The position numbers were made by a program, and so were the translations under genes. The notes below the pieces were generated by a model, which made no database searches, was not told where the DNA came from, and saw only the letters and a list, made by a program, of their open reading frames with translations. Shown in pieces: positions 25,156 through 35,260 of a DNA stretch of 64,000 nucleotides. The stretch comes from Flavobacterium beibuense (lineage in GTDB: Bacteria > Bacteroidota > Bacteroidia > Flavobacteriales > Flavobacteriaceae), in assembly GCF_004151245.1 (NCBI RefSeq), contig NZ_JUIW01000007.1, forward strand, positions 124,001-188,000. Reading direction: 5' to 3'. Position 1 is the stretch's first letter. Each line of letters starts with the position of its first letter.

Positions 25156-27708
25156 TTAACTGGCCGGGTTCTCCGCTTTTTTAATAGTTACTTCAAGTTC
25201 CTGTTCGTTACTGTCAAGATCCATAAAGATTTCGTCTCCGGCACCTATTTTAGAAGTAATAATCTCTTCTGCAAGGGTATCTTCAACATATTTCTGGATA
25301 GCTCTTTTAAGAGGCCTTGCACCATACTGCTTGTCAAACCCTTTATCGGCAATAAAGTTTTTGGCTTTTTCACTCAGCGTGATGTTATATCCAAGATCTT
25401 TAATCCTTGCGTAAAGTTTAGCAAGCTCGATTTCGATAATCTTGTCGATATCCTCTTTTTCAAGCGGATTAAACACGATAATATCATCTATCCTGTTGAT
25501 AAATTCAGGAGCAAATGTCTTTTTAAGGGCACTTTCAATAACACCTTTTGTATGCTCGTCTGCCTGTGCTTTTTTAGCAGCAGTACCAAAACCAACACCC
25601 TGGCCAAAGTCCTTAATTTGTCTTGCACCAACGTTAGATGTCATAATTATGATAGTGTTCCTAAAGTCTATTTTCCTGCCAAGGCTGTCTGTAAGGTAAC
25701 CATCATCCAGTACCTGTAATAGCATGTTAAATACATCAGGGTGAGCTTTTTCAATCTCATCAAGAAGTACTACACAGTAAGGTTTCCTGCGTACTTTTTC
25801 AGTAAGCTGTCCGCCTTCTTCATAACCTACATATCCCGGAGGCGCACCTACAAGCCTTGATATGGCAAATTTCTCCATGTACTCACTCATGTCAATACGT
25901 ACAAGTGCATCTTCAGAGTCAAACAGTTCTTTTGCCAGTACCTTAGCCAGCTGTGTTTTACCAACACCTGTTTGCCCAAGGAAGATAAAAGAACCTATCG
26001 GTTTGTTAGGGTCTTTAAGTCCGGCACGGTTACGCTGTATTGATTTTGCAATCTTTGCAACAGCATCATCCTGACCTATAACTTTGCTTCTGATCAGTTC
26101 AGGCAGGTGAGCCAGTTTGTTGCTCTCGGTTTGAGCAATACGGTTTACAGGAATACCTGTCATCATAGATACTACATCTGCCACATTGTCTTCTGTTACG
26201 GTAACGCGATTGTTTTTAGCGTCTTCTTCCCATTGCTCCTGAGCGATGGCAAGGTCTTTTTCAATCCGTTTTTCGTCGTCACGAAGCTTAGCGGCCTCTT
26301 CATATTTCTGTTTTTTAACTACCGAGTTTTTAAGCTCACGTACTTCTTCCAGCTGTCTTTCAAGATCCAGTATCTGTTTAGGTACATCTATATTAGTAAT
26401 GTGTACTCTTGAACCAGCCTCGTCAAGCGCATCAATAGCTTTGTCCGGAAGGAAACGCTCGCTCATATAGCGGTTAGTTAACTTAACACAAGCCTCAATA
26501 GCCTCAGGTGTATAGTTAACATTGTGGTGCTCTTCATACTTACCTTTAATGTTGTTAAGTATGGTAATTGTTTCTTCTACCGATGTAGGCTCTACCATTA
26601 CTTTCTGGAAACGTCTTTCAAGCGCTCCGTCTTTTTCAATGTATTGTCTGTACTCATCAAGGGTAGTAGCACCAATACATTGTATTTCGCCTCTTGCAAG
26701 GGCAGGCTTAAACATGTTGCTGGCATCCAGCGAACCTGTAGCGCCACCTGCACCTACAATGGTGTGTATCTCATCGATAAACAGAATGATGTCGTCATTC
26801 TTTTCCAGCTCGTTCATTACGGCTTTCATACGCTCTTCAAACTGGCCACGGTATTTAGTACCTGCCACTAAGCTGGCAAGGTCTAATGTTACCACACGTT
26901 TGTTGAAAAGTATGCGTGATACTTTTTTCTGTATGATACGCAGGGCCAAACCTTCTGCAATGGCCGATTTACCCACACCGGGTTCACCAATTAGCAGTGG
27001 ATTGTTTTTCTTTCTGCGGCTAAGTATTTGCGAAACACGTTCAATCTCTTTTTCACGACCAACAACAGGGTCAAGTTTGCCTTCTTCGGCAAGCTCTGTA
27101 AGGTCACGGCCAAAATTGTCTAATACCGGGGTTTTAGATTTTTTGCTGGCTTTGCCACCCTGTGGGTTAGGGTTATTAAAGGTGCTTTCGCGCATACTGT
27201 CATCCTGTCCTGCATCATCGTTGTAAGACTCAGCCCTTGGCTGGTTTTCCATATAATCTTCTTCGCTTGATGTCATGTTGATAAATTGTTCTTTAACTGT
27301 TTCGTAATCGATTTTTAGCTTATTAAGCAACTTTGTCGTAGGGTCGTTTTCGTTGCGCAAAATACACAACAGTAAATGTGCCGTACTTATAGAGGTACTC
27401 TGAAAAACCTTGGCTTCCAGAAATGTTGTTCTAAGGGCACGCTCTGCCTGACGCGTTAAGTGCAGGTTTTTCTTATCGTTCCCGCGCTCTGCGTTTGGGT
27501 TGGCAGGGCTTAATATTTCTACTTTTCTTCTTAAATGATCTAAATCAACAGATATATTATTAAGTATAGAAATTGCTTTGCCGTTTCCGTCCCTCAAAAT
27601 CCCCAACATCAAATGTTCTGTACCAATAAAGTCGTGGCCCAGGCGTAAAGCCTCCTCTTTACTGTAGGTAATTACGTCTTTGACCCTTGGTGAAAAATTA
27701 TCATCCAT
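25156..27708 (-). CDS. clpC: ClpC-type AAA+ unfoldase
   Basis: The protein has 850 residues. It has two Clp_N repeats (1 to about 145), an acidic linker, AAA domain 1 (Walker A GEPGVGKSA at about 241-249, Walker B ILFIDEIH), a UVR/M-domain coiled coil at about 455-510 (LRDDEKRIEKDLAIAQEQW) and AAA domain 2 (Walker A GQTGVGKTQ at about 577-585, VVLLDEIEKAHP) with a C-terminal ClpB_D2 domain. It should unfold substrates for ClpP, whose gene is not in the window. The short M-domain separates it from ClpB. The upstream region has stress-gene-like elements (27754-27809) shared with dnaK. Confidence 0.95.
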   Translation of the reverse strand: MDDNFSPRVKDVITYSKEEALRLGHDFIGTEHLMLGILRDGNGKAISILNNISVDLDHLRRKVEILSPANPNAERGNDKKNLHLTRQAERALRTTFLEAKVFQSTSISTAHLLLCILRNENDPTTKLLNKLKIDYETVKEQFINMTSSEEDYMENQPRAESYNDDAGQDDSMRESTFNNPNPQGGKASKKSKTPVLDNFGRDLTELAEEGKLDPVVGREKEIERVSQILSRRKKNNPLLIGEPGVGKSAIAEGLALRIIQKKVSRILFNKRVVTLDLASLVAGTKYRGQFEERMKAVMNELEKNDDIILFIDEIHTIVGAGGATGSLDASNMFKPALARGEIQCIGATTLDEYRQYIEKDGALERRFQKVMVEPTSVEETITILNNIKGKYEEHHNVNYTPEAIEACVKLTNRYMSERFLPDKAIDALDEAGSRVHITNIDVPKQILDLERQLEEVRELKNSVVKKQKYEEAAKLRDDEKRIEKDLAIAQEQWEEDAKNNRVTVTEDNVADVVSMMTGIPVNRIAQTESNKLAHLPELIRSKVIGQDDAVAKIAKSIQRNRAGLKDPNKPIGSFIFLGQTGVGKTQLAKVLAKELFDSEDALVRIDMSEYMEKFAISRLVGAPPGYVGYEEGGQLTEKVRRKPYCVVLLDEIEKAHPDVFNMLLQVLDDGYLTDSLGRKIDFRNTIIIMTSNVGARQIKDFGQGVGFGTAAKKAQADEHTKGVIESALKKTFAPEFINRIDDIIVFNPLEKEDIDKIIEIELAKLYARIKDLGYNITLSEKAKNFIADKGFDKQYGARPLKRAIQKYVEDTLAEEIITSKIGAGDEIFMDLDSNEQELEVTIKKAENPAS

Positions 27709-27753
27709 AATAATGTAATTGATACTGTAAATTTAACTATTTAAATAAGATTT

Positions 27754-27809
27754 TACAAAAACCGTACCTAGTAACGGTCTGTCATGCTAATTGACAAAAA
27801 AAATGGCAG
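27754..27809 (-). promoter_or_regulatory. Putative stress-responsive regulatory region of clpC
   Basis: On the minus strand CTGCCATTTTTTTTGTCAA (27791-27809) is followed by an inverted repeat TGACA/TGTCA (27792-27796 and 27780-27784). About 20 bp further comes AGGTACGGTTTTTGTA (27754-27769), which fits a weak -24/-12 pattern (GG-N10-spaced TTG). No TTG/TAnnTTTG promoter is visible. A similar arrangement precedes dnaK. Confidence 0.4.
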
Positions 27810-27964
27810 AAAAGGAAATTATATAACATTAGTTTATTAACCGTTTAGCGGGTTAATAATGTTAATAAATGGTGGAAATTAATTGATTTTTAACTGGAGA
27901 GTCCCGTCAAAAATGCGTATATTGGCACGTTTTGAAATAAAAATAATTTTTAATTTAACTATTT

Positions 27965-30490
27965 ATGTCTGAAGGAGAAAAGTTAATTCCTATTAACATC
28001 GAAGACCAAATGAAATCGGCATACATTGACTATTCAATGTCGGTAATTGTATCGAGGGCGCTTCCTGATGTTAGAGATGGCTTGAAACCCGTACATCGAA
28101 GAGTACTTTACGGAATGTATGAACTTGGGGTACTTTCAAATAGAGCTTATAAAAAATCGGCAAGGATTGTAGGTGAGGTTCTTGGTAAATACCACCCTCA
28201 CGGCGATACATCTGTTTACGACGCCATGGTGCGTATGGCCCAGGACTGGAGTTTAAGATATCTTTTAGTAGACGGGCAGGGTAACTTTGGATCGGTAGAC
28301 GGTGACAGTCCGGCTGCAATGCGTTATACCGAGGCAAGGATGAGAAAAATATCGGAAGATATTATGGCCGACCTTGACAAAGAGACAGTAGACTTTCAGT
28401 TAAACTTTGACGATACATTACAGGAGCCAACCGTAATGCCTACACGTGTGCCAAACCTTCTTGTTAACGGTGCATCGGGTATTGCAGTAGGTATGGCTAC
28501 AAATATGCCGCCGCACAACCTTACAGAGGTGGTAGACGGTACCCTGGCATATATAGACAACAACGATATTGAAATAGACGAACTTATGAACTATGTAAAA
28601 GCACCTGATTTCCCTACGGGAGGTGTTATTTACGGTTATGAGGGCGTGCGCGAAGCTTTTAAAACAGGCCGTGGTAGGGTTGTAATGAGAGCTAAGGCAA
28701 ACTTTGAAGAAATTGATGGTAAGGAATGTATTGTTGTTACAGAAATTCCTTATCAGGTGAACAAGGCAGAGATGATTAAAAAGACTGCTGAACTTGTTAA
28801 CGAAAAGAGAATTGAGGGTATTTCCAACATCCGTGACGAATCGGACAGGAAAGGTATGCGTATTGTATATATCCTTAAAAGAGAGGCTGTGCCAAATGTG
28901 GTGCTGAATACTCTATATAAGTATACACAATTACAGTCGTCTTTTAGTGTAAACAACATTGCGCTTGTTAACGGAAGGCCTCATACATTAAACCTTAAAG
29001 AGCTTATCCATTACTTTGTGGAGCACCGCCACGATGTGGTTGTAAGAAGAACTCAATATGAACTTCGCAAAGCAGAAGAGCGTGCACACATATTAGAAGG
29101 TCTTATCATTGCTTCTGATAATATTGATGAGGTAATCGCGCTTATCCGTGGGTCTAAAGACGGAGAAGAGGCTCGTGCTAAATTAATGGAAAGGTTTAAT
29201 CTTAGCGAAATTCAGGCTAAAGCGATTGTAGAGATGCGTTTAAGGCAGCTTACAGGACTGGAGCAGGATAAACTGAGAGCAGAATATGAGGATATCATGA
29301 AGTTAATTGCTGAATTGAAAGCCTTATTAGAAAGCAAAGAGCTAAGAATGCAGCTTATTAAAGAAGAGCTGATTGAAATAAGAGATAAATATGGCGATGA
29401 GCGCCGTTCTCAAATAGAATACTCTGGTGGAGATGTAAGTATTGAAGACCTTATTGCTGATGAGAATGTGGTTATTACCATTTCTCACGCAGGTTACATT
29501 AAACGTACACCACTATCAGAATACAAAACCCAAAACAGGGGAGGAGTAGGACAAAAAGGTTCGGCAACACGTGATCAGGACTTCCTGGAGCACCTGTTTG
29601 TTGCTACTAACCACCAGTACATGTTATTCTTTACTCAAAAAGGAAAATGTTTCTGGATGAGGGTTTATGAAATTCCTGAAGGTAATAAAACAAGTAAAGG
29701 ACGTGCTATACAAAACCTTATCAACATCGAGAACGATGACAAGGTTAAGGCATTTATCTGTACACTTGACCTTAAGAACGAGGAGTACACCAACAGTCAT
29801 TATGTAATTATGGCTACTAAAAAAGGTATTGTTAAAAAGACATTACTTGAGCAGTACTCACGCCCAAGGTTAAACGGTATTAATGCAATTACAATTCGCG
29901 AAGACGACGAACTGTTAGAAGCAAAACTAACCACGGGTGAAAGCCAGGTGCTTCTTGCGGTTAAGTCAGGTAAACTTGTTCGTTTTGAAGAAGGAAAAAC
30001 CCGCCCTATGGGTCGTAGCGCATCAGGGGTGCGTGGTATAACGCTTCAGGATGACAACGATGAGGTAATCGGCATGATTTCTGTAAATGATATGAACAGC
30101 GAGATCCTTGTTGTGTCTGAAAAAGGATACGGTAAGCGTTCAAGTCTTGAAGATTACAGGATAACAAACCGTGGAGGTAAAGGTGTTAAGACCCTTAATA
30201 TTACAGATAAGACAGGTAAGCTTGTTGCAATTAACAATGTAACCGATGCTGATGATCTAATGATTATCAATAAATCGGGCTTAACGATAAGAATGCAGGT
30301 ATCAGACCTAAGGGTTATGGGGCGTGCTACACAAGGTGTACGACTTATTAATATTAAAGGAAATGACTCTATCGCTGCCGTTGCAAAAGTTATGCGTGAG
30401 GAGGAAGGCGAAGATGTTATTGATGCAGAAGATGTATCGGCAGAAACAACCGATGATACAACTGCAAACGAAAATCAAAACCAGGAATAA
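27965..30490 (+). CDS. gyrA: DNA gyrase subunit A
   Basis: The protein has 841 residues. The N-terminal DPBB breakage-reunion domain includes [20 protein letters not shown], the QRDR segment [17 protein letters not shown] and the catalytic Tyr Y121 ([10 protein letters not shown]). The position equivalent to E. coli Ser83 is Thr and the position equivalent to Asp87 is Asp. The six-bladed C-terminal domain (about 500-810) carries a GyrA-box-like [10 protein letters not shown]. The last 30 residues are acidic ([13 protein letters not shown]). With GyrB it introduces negative supercoils. A TPR gene follows after 19 bp in an apparent operon. Confidence 0.97.
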   Translation: MSEGEKLIPINIEDQMKSAYIDYSMSVIVSRALPDVRDGLKPVHRRVLYGMYELGVLSNRAYKKSARIVGEVLGKYHPHGDTSVYDAMVRMAQDWSLRYLLVDGQGNFGSVDGDSPAAMRYTEARMRKISEDIMADLDKETVDFQLNFDDTLQEPTVMPTRVPNLLVNGASGIAVGMATNMPPHNLTEVVDGTLAYIDNNDIEIDELMNYVKAPDFPTGGVIYGYEGVREAFKTGRGRVVMRAKANFEEIDGKECIVVTEIPYQVNKAEMIKKTAELVNEKRIEGISNIRDESDRKGMRIVYILKREAVPNVVLNTLYKYTQLQSSFSVNNIALVNGRPHTLNLKELIHYFVEHRHDVVVRRTQYELRKAEERAHILEGLIIASDNIDEVIALIRGSKDGEEARAKLMERFNLSEIQAKAIVEMRLRQLTGLEQDKLRAEYEDIMKLIAELKALLESKELRMQLIKEELIEIRDKYGDERRSQIEYSGGDVSIEDLIADENVVITISHAGYIKRTPLSEYKTQNRGGVGQKGSATRDQDFLEHLFVATNHQYMLFFTQKGKCFWMRVYEIPEGNKTSKGRAIQNLINIENDDKVKAFICTLDLKNEEYTNSHYVIMATKKGIVKKTLLEQYSRPRLNGINAITIREDDELLEAKLTTGESQVLLAVKSGKLVRFEEGKTRPMGRSASGVRGITLQDDNDEVIGMISVNDMNSEILVVSEKGYGKRSSLEDYRITNRGGKGVKTLNITDKTGKLVAINNVTDADDLMIINKSGLTIRMQVSDLRVMGRATQGVRLINIKGNDSIAAVAKVMREEEGEDVIDAEDVSAETTDDTTANENQNQE

Positions 30491-30509
30491 ACTTTAAAAC
30501 CCGAATACA

Positions 30510-31790
30510 ATGAAAGCTAAATATGCAATTGCTGCATCTTTATTAATTTCTATAGGTGCTTATGCTCAAAAGGACGAGCTTAAGCAAATGAAAAAAATTC
30601 TAAATAAAGAACAGCCTACTGCAGAAGACCTGCAGAAATTAAAGCAGCTTATCGATCAGGCAGAGCCTTTAATGGCTAATGCTGATGATAAGCAAAAAGC
30701 AGACTTTTACTATTACAAAGGGAACTATGACCTTATAACAGCTTTAACAAAAATGGATCAGAACGCAATTAAAGCCGCGATTGCTGATTTTGATAAAGTG
30801 CTTGAGCTGGAGAAAAATACTAAGCGTGAATATACCAAAGAGATTACTGAGGAAATCTATCCGGACATAAGTAAAGGTATGTTAAGCATTGCTAAAGAGC
30901 TTGGTGCTAACCAAAACTACAAAGCAGCCGTGCCTTTGTATGAAATGGCTTATGAGCTTAATAAAAAAGATACTATTAATCTTTACAACGCTGCTGCTTA
31001 TGCAATTAACGCTAAAGATTATGATGCATCTCTTAAATACTTTGAAGAGCTTGACCGTTTAGGGTTCACCAACAAAAGATTAAGCTATACTGCTACAAGC
31101 CCTGAAGGTGAAGTACAGTACTTTAATGATAAAAAAACAAGAGATCTTTACATTCAAACGGCTAGTTATACAAACCCGGGTGTCCATAAAGATCCTTCTG
31201 TAAGAGGTGATATCATTAAAAACATAGCGCTTCTTTACATCCAGAAAGGTGATAAGGATAAAGCTATGCAGGCTATTGCAAAAGCTAAAAAACAAAATCC
31301 TGATGATATAGGTCTTTTATCTGCAGAGTCTCAAATCTATTTTGAGTCTGGTGATATGGAGAACTACCAAAGGGTAATTAAGGATATCTTAAACTTAGGT
31401 TCTAAAGATCCTAACCTTTACTTTAACCTTGGTGTTACTTCTGCTCAGGCAGGCCAGAAAGAAGAGGCTAAACAATATTACCAAAAAGCTATTGAGATAG
31501 ATCCTAAATATGCTGCTGCTTATTATAACATTGGTGTATTACTTCTTGATGGTGAGGATGCTATTGTTAGTGAAATGAATGGTCTTGGTACTTCTAAAAA
31601 AGATATGGCTCGTTACGACCAGCTTAAAGAAAAGAGGGATGCCATTTATAAGGAGTCTTTATCTTATGTAAAGAAAGCTTATGATATGGAAACCAATCCT
31701 GAGAACAAAGAGCAGTTTAAAGCGCTTTTAGCTAGTCTTTATACAGGTCTTGATATGATGGATGAGGCAAATGCCCTTAAAAAGAAATAA
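30510..31790 (+). CDS. Secreted tetratricopeptide repeat protein
   Basis: The protein has 426 residues. The signal peptide is about 1-19 (SLLISIGAYAQ). The mature protein consists of TPR-like helical repeats, clearest at about 180-225, 240-275 and 300-345 (YFNLGVTSAQAGQKEEAKQY then YQKAIEIDPKYAAAYYNIGV). It is probably a periplasmic scaffold. The gene follows gyrA by 19 bp and ends with a terminator at 31815-31842. The same gyrA-TPR order is what I would expect in flavobacteria, but I cannot check it here. Confidence 0.88.
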   Translation: MKAKYAIAASLLISIGAYAQKDELKQMKKILNKEQPTAEDLQKLKQLIDQAEPLMANADDKQKADFYYYKGNYDLITALTKMDQNAIKAAIADFDKVLELEKNTKREYTKEITEEIYPDISKGMLSIAKELGANQNYKAAVPLYEMAYELNKKDTINLYNAAAYAINAKDYDASLKYFEELDRLGFTNKRLSYTATSPEGEVQYFNDKKTRDLYIQTASYTNPGVHKDPSVRGDIIKNIALLYIQKGDKDKAMQAIAKAKKQNPDDIGLLSAESQIYFESGDMENYQRVIKDILNLGSKDPNLYFNLGVTSAQAGQKEEAKQYYQKAIEIDPKYAAAYYNIGVLLLDGEDAIVSEMNGLGTSKKDMARYDQLKEKRDAIYKESLSYVKKAYDMETNPENKEQFKALLASLYTGLDMMDEANALKKK

Positions 31791-31814
31791 ATAGCTTAAA
31801 AAGCTTTAAAATAT

Positions 31815-31842
31815 AAAAGGGTTGTTTTTTAGCAACCCTTTT
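31815..31842 (+). terminator. Rho-independent terminator
   Basis: AAAAGGGTTG (31815-31824) pairs with CAACCCTTTT (31833-31842), followed by T residues, 24 bp after the TPR gene stop codon. Confidence 0.88.
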
Positions 31843-31857
31843 TTAATTTGTTAAAGT

Positions 31858-32229
31858 ATGGATATTCTGAAAAAGCGAGGTATTAAGCTGCTTAATAAGG
31901 AGGTTAAAGGCTATAATTACAAATGTAGTAATGGAGTAGATGTGGATATGGGCTTTATAGTCGAATATAGACATATTGATACAATTAATGAGATTGTTGA
32001 GGATATAGATAAGGCTTTAGCAGGAAATTTTGATCAGATTGGAAATGATTTTATTGGTACTGATGCAGGAGGTATAGCTTTTATTACGCCTAATGGTATT
32101 GAATTTTATGATGAGGATGGAAAAAATATTTTACCTCCGGTATGTCCTTTAGATGAGTTTAAAGATTTGCTTATTGTGTGGAGAGATTTTCTTAACACAC
32201 CTCCTTATAGCGGACAAAAAATGAATTAA
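31858..32229 (+). CDS. Small cytoplasmic protein, unknown function
   Basis: The protein has 123 residues, no signal peptide and an acidic composition. It contains EYRHIDTINEIVEDIDKALA and a Gly-rich FIGTDAGGIAFITPNGIEFY segment followed by PVCPLDEFKDLLIVWRDFL. The size and single-domain layout recall small immunity-type proteins, but no partner toxin is next to it and I do not recognise a family. It starts only 16 bp after the preceding terminator, so its promoter must overlap that hairpin or it is expressed by read-through. Confidence 0.6.
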   Translation: MDILKKRGIKLLNKEVKGYNYKCSNGVDVDMGFIVEYRHIDTINEIVEDIDKALAGNFDQIGNDFIGTDAGGIAFITPNGIEFYDEDGKNILPPVCPLDEFKDLLIVWRDFLNTPPYSGQKMN

Positions 32230-32230
32230 A

Positions 32231-32254
32231 AAAGCCTCCCAAAAAGGAGGCTTT
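32231..32254. terminator. Bidirectional terminator
   Basis: AAAGCCTCC (32231-32239) pairs with GGAGGCTTT (32246-32254) with a 6-nt loop. It lies between the convergent small gene and pheT. Confidence 0.85.
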
Positions 32255-32274
32255 ATATTTATTGCTTAAGACTG

Positions 32275-34701
32275 TTATCTTAACTGGGCACCTGTTTGTG
32301 TTTCCAGGTTCTGTCTTATTTTTGTCATTAACTTATCGATCTGATCGTCTTTAAGGGTCTTAGTGCTGTCCTGAATAGTAAAGCTTACAGCATACGACTT
32401 TTTACCTTCCGGAAGGTTTTTACCTTCATACACGTCAAACAGGTTAATGTCTTTTAATAAAGATTTTTCTGTTTGTCTTGCTATAGCATAAATATCCTTA
32501 AATGTTACATTGCTGTCAACAAGCAGGGCAAGGTCTCTTCTAACTTCCGGGAACTTGGATAGTTCTGTAAACTTGATTTTAGCAGATACAACTTTAATTA
32601 ATGCGGCCCAGTTAAAGTCGGCAAAGAAAACTTCCTGCTTTATATCAAAATGCTTTAAAACCAGTTTTTTAACGCTTCCCATCTCTACTAAAACTTCATT
32701 TCCTAAAGTGTAAGCTAAACCTTCTGAGAACACATCGTTTGTAACAGGTTGTGTCTGAGCTTTGTTAATCCCCAGTCTGGATAAAACCATGTCTACATAA
32801 CCTTTAAACATAAAAAAGTCTGAAGGCTTTTGTTGTTGTGTCCAGCTCTCTGCATTACGGTCTCCGGTAACGGTTAACGTTAGGTGTTTATTCTCGTCAT
32901 ATCCTGAAGGAAGCTTATGGTACGATTTACCAAACTCAAATAATTTAAGATCACTTCTCTTTCTGTTTATGTTGAATGATACCGCTTCAAGTGCGCTGAA
33001 AAGTAATGATTGCCTCATTGCAGAAAGGTCACTGCTTAGCGGATTAAGCATAATTACATTGAACTCTTCCTTAAGGTTTTCGCTTAACTTAACATATTCC
33101 GGTGATGTAAGCGAGTTAGCCATCATTTCGTTAAATCCTACAGCTACCAGTTGGTTTGCTGTAATGTTTTGCAGCTTGTAATCTTCTGTACGTGCCGAGT
33201 TAGACATAGAGGCGTTAAGCTTTTGAGAGAAGCTTACGTTGTTGTATCCGTAAACTCTTAAAATCTCTTCTATAACGTCTATCTCCCTTTCAACATCTAC
33301 TCTGTATGAAGGTATTACAAGGCCAACACCAACATCAGACATGCTGTTGATTTTTATATCAAGTGAAACCAGTATTTTCTTGATGGTTTCTTTGCTTATT
33401 TCCTGACCGATTACTCTTTCAACATTTTTAAAGTTTACAAAAACCTGATGGTCTTCAATCTTTTTAGGGTAAATGTCTATAACATCAGATGTTATTTCGC
33501 CACCACCTGTTTCCTGTATAAGCAGGGCAGCTCTTTTAAGAGCATATTCTGTTATTGTAGGGTCTATACCTCTTTCAAAACGGAAAGAAGCATCGGTGCT
33601 TATGCCATGGCGTTTAGCTGTTTTTCTTATTGATACAGGGTTAAAGTAAGCACTCTCTAAGAATATGGAAGAGGTGTTTTCGCTAACTCCTGATTTTTTA
33701 CCTCCCAGTACACCGGCAATACACATAGGTCCGTTTTCGTCACAAATCATAAGGTCGTCCTCATGTAATGTGCGCTCAACATCATCCAGTGTAATGAATT
33801 TAGTTCCTGCTTCGGCAGTTTTTACAACAATTTTATTGCCCCTTATTTTAGTGGCATCAAAAGCGTGTAACGGCTGGCCAAGCTCATGCAGAACGTAATT
33901 TGTAACGTCTACCACATTATTTTTTGGTGTAATGCCTATAGCCATAAGCCTGTTTTGTAACCATGCAGGAGAAGGCTGTACCGTAATTCCTGATATGGTT
34001 ACACCACAGTAACGCGGAGCCAGTTTATTGTCATCAACTTTTACGTCGATTTTAAGTGTACGCTTATCAATCCTAAAATTGCTTACAGAAGGAGTAATAA
34101 GCTCTGTATTTACATTGCGCTGAGTCATACCGGCACGAAGGTCTCGGGCAACTCCCCAGTGACTCATAGCGTCGGCACGGTTAGGCGTAAGTCCTATTTC
34201 AAAAACCTCATCGGTTTCAATATTAAAAATCTTAGATGCAGGAGTTCCTGGTTTTAGGTCTTCACCTAATATCATTATACCCTCATGGCTTTGACCAAGG
34301 CCAAGCTCATCTTCGGCACAAATCATACCGTGGCTTTCTTCTCCGCGTATTTTTCCTTTCTTGATCTGGAAACCGTTTCCTTCAGCATCATATAGGGTAG
34401 TACCTATGGTTGCTACAGGAACTTTTTGTCCGGCAGCTACATTAGGTGCTCCGCAAACAATCTGTACGGGAGGATTACCATCCCCAAGGTCTACAGTTGT
34501 AACCTTAAGCTTATCGGCATTAGGGTGTTGTATGCAAGAAAGCACATGGCCCACTACTACACCTTCAAGTCCGCCTTTAAGCGACTCAAACTTATCAACT
34601 CCTTCCACTTCAAGGCCAAGGTCTGTAAGCAGGTCGGCTGTTTCTTCTGAGTTCCAGTCTAATTTAATGAATTGTTTTAACCAATTGTAGGATATACGCA
34701 T
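32275..34701 (-). CDS. pheT: Phenylalanyl-tRNA synthetase beta subunit
   Basis: The protein has 808 residues, full length. Residues of about 1-38 and the EMAP-type tRNA-binding domain (39 to about 150; VVVGHVLSCIQHPNADKL, QIVCGAPNVAAGQKVPVA) are followed by the B3/B4 editing domain (about 210-390), B5 (about 405-475), the catalytic-like core and a C-terminal FDX-ACB anticodon-binding domain (about 715-808; FTELSKFPEVRRDLALLVD). Together with PheS it charges tRNA-Phe and edits mischarged Tyr. pheS is not adjacent, as is normal in Bacteroidota. A TATCTTTG sequence (34725-34732, minus strand), 24 bp before the start, is a likely -7 element without a clear TTG. Confidence 0.97.
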   Translation of the reverse strand: MRISYNWLKQFIKLDWNSEETADLLTDLGLEVEGVDKFESLKGGLEGVVVGHVLSCIQHPNADKLKVTTVDLGDGNPPVQIVCGAPNVAAGQKVPVATIGTTLYDAEGNGFQIKKGKIRGEESHGMICAEDELGLGQSHEGIMILGEDLKPGTPASKIFNIETDEVFEIGLTPNRADAMSHWGVARDLRAGMTQRNVNTELITPSVSNFRIDKRTLKIDVKVDDNKLAPRYCGVTISGITVQPSPAWLQNRLMAIGITPKNNVVDVTNYVLHELGQPLHAFDATKIRGNKIVVKTAEAGTKFITLDDVERTLHEDDLMICDENGPMCIAGVLGGKKSGVSENTSSIFLESAYFNPVSIRKTAKRHGISTDASFRFERGIDPTITEYALKRAALLIQETGGGEITSDVIDIYPKKIEDHQVFVNFKNVERVIGQEISKETIKKILVSLDIKINSMSDVGVGLVIPSYRVDVEREIDVIEEILRVYGYNNVSFSQKLNASMSNSARTEDYKLQNITANQLVAVGFNEMMANSLTSPEYVKLSENLKEEFNVIMLNPLSSDLSAMRQSLLFSALEAVSFNINRKRSDLKLFEFGKSYHKLPSGYDENKHLTLTVTGDRNAESWTQQQKPSDFFMFKGYVDMVLSRLGINKAQTQPVTNDVFSEGLAYTLGNEVLVEMGSVKKLVLKHFDIKQEVFFADFNWAALIKVVSAKIKFTELSKFPEVRRDLALLVDSNVTFKDIYAIARQTEKSLLKDINLFDVYEGKNLPEGKKSYAVSFTIQDSTKTLKDDQIDKLMTKIRQNLETQTGAQLR

Positions 34702-34832
34702 TGCATTTTTTGTTTTAAAGCATGCAAAGATAATAATTGTGATTGAAAACAGTGGAATATAAACCCTTGTTTAGCATTAAAAAAGTGAAAATAATCACAC
34801 TAAAAATTTCTTAAAATTTATAATCCCTAAAA

Positions 34833-34866
34833 AACCAAAGCCTGCTAAAATGAGCAGGCTTTGGTT
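34833..34866 (-). terminator. Strong terminator of the small lipoprotein gene
   Basis: A 14-bp perfect stem, AACCAAAGCCTGCT (34833-34846) with AGCAGGCTTTGGTT (34853-34866), has a 6-nt loop. It lies 40 bp beyond the stop codon at 34907 and insulates pheT. Confidence 0.85.
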
Positions 34867-34906
34867 ATATTTAGATTTATTGGGTCGATTGCATGAAAAT
34901 ACACCG

Positions 34907-35098
34907 CTATACTTTTGGTTTAGCCGGCATTAGGTCATTGTTCATATCAGGTGCTTCAGACAGGTTTTTTTCCTGCTTAAAGTTATCCTGATTACTGTCT
35001 TCAGTTTTGTTGTGGGTAATGTTACTGCATGCAGTAACTACCATCAACAATAGCATTGCTGTAATTGGGGCAGCAAATTGCTGTAAGGTGCGTTTCAT
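34907..35098 (-). CDS. Small predicted lipoprotein
   Basis: The protein has only 63 residues. The leader is basic then hydrophobic (APITAMLLLMVVTAC) with a lipobox Cys at about 24. The mature part of 40 residues is hydrophilic and rich in Asn, Lys, Asp and Pro. This would be a short lipid-anchored peptide of unknown function. The strong terminator immediately downstream and a TACATTTG sequence at 35169-35176 (minus strand) support a real transcription unit. Confidence 0.55.
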   Translation of the reverse strand: MKRTLQQFAAPITAMLLLMVVTACSNITHNKTEDSNQDNFKQEKNLSEAPDMNNDLMPAKPKV

Positions 35099-35260
35099 AA
35101 TGTTGCGTTTACTGTTTTTTTATTCTTTTTAGCTAGTAGAATTAACAGTGTCGGCATTTGGGGTTAAGCAAATGTATGTTTATTTTTTTTAATGTTATAT
35201 GCTTAGTATCAAATTTTTAACAATAATTATCTTTATAATTAAAAAATAATTATAAAGTAA

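Noticed and set aside
31858..32229. Toxin-immunity pair assignment for the small acidic protein
   Set aside because: The protein looks immunity-like in size only; no toxin gene, polymorphic C-terminus or secretion marker is adjacent.
32275..34701. Long antisense frames within pheT, clpC and other conserved genes
   Set aside because: The opposite strand encodes full-length conserved proteins with intact motifs; the antisense frames are compositional by-products.
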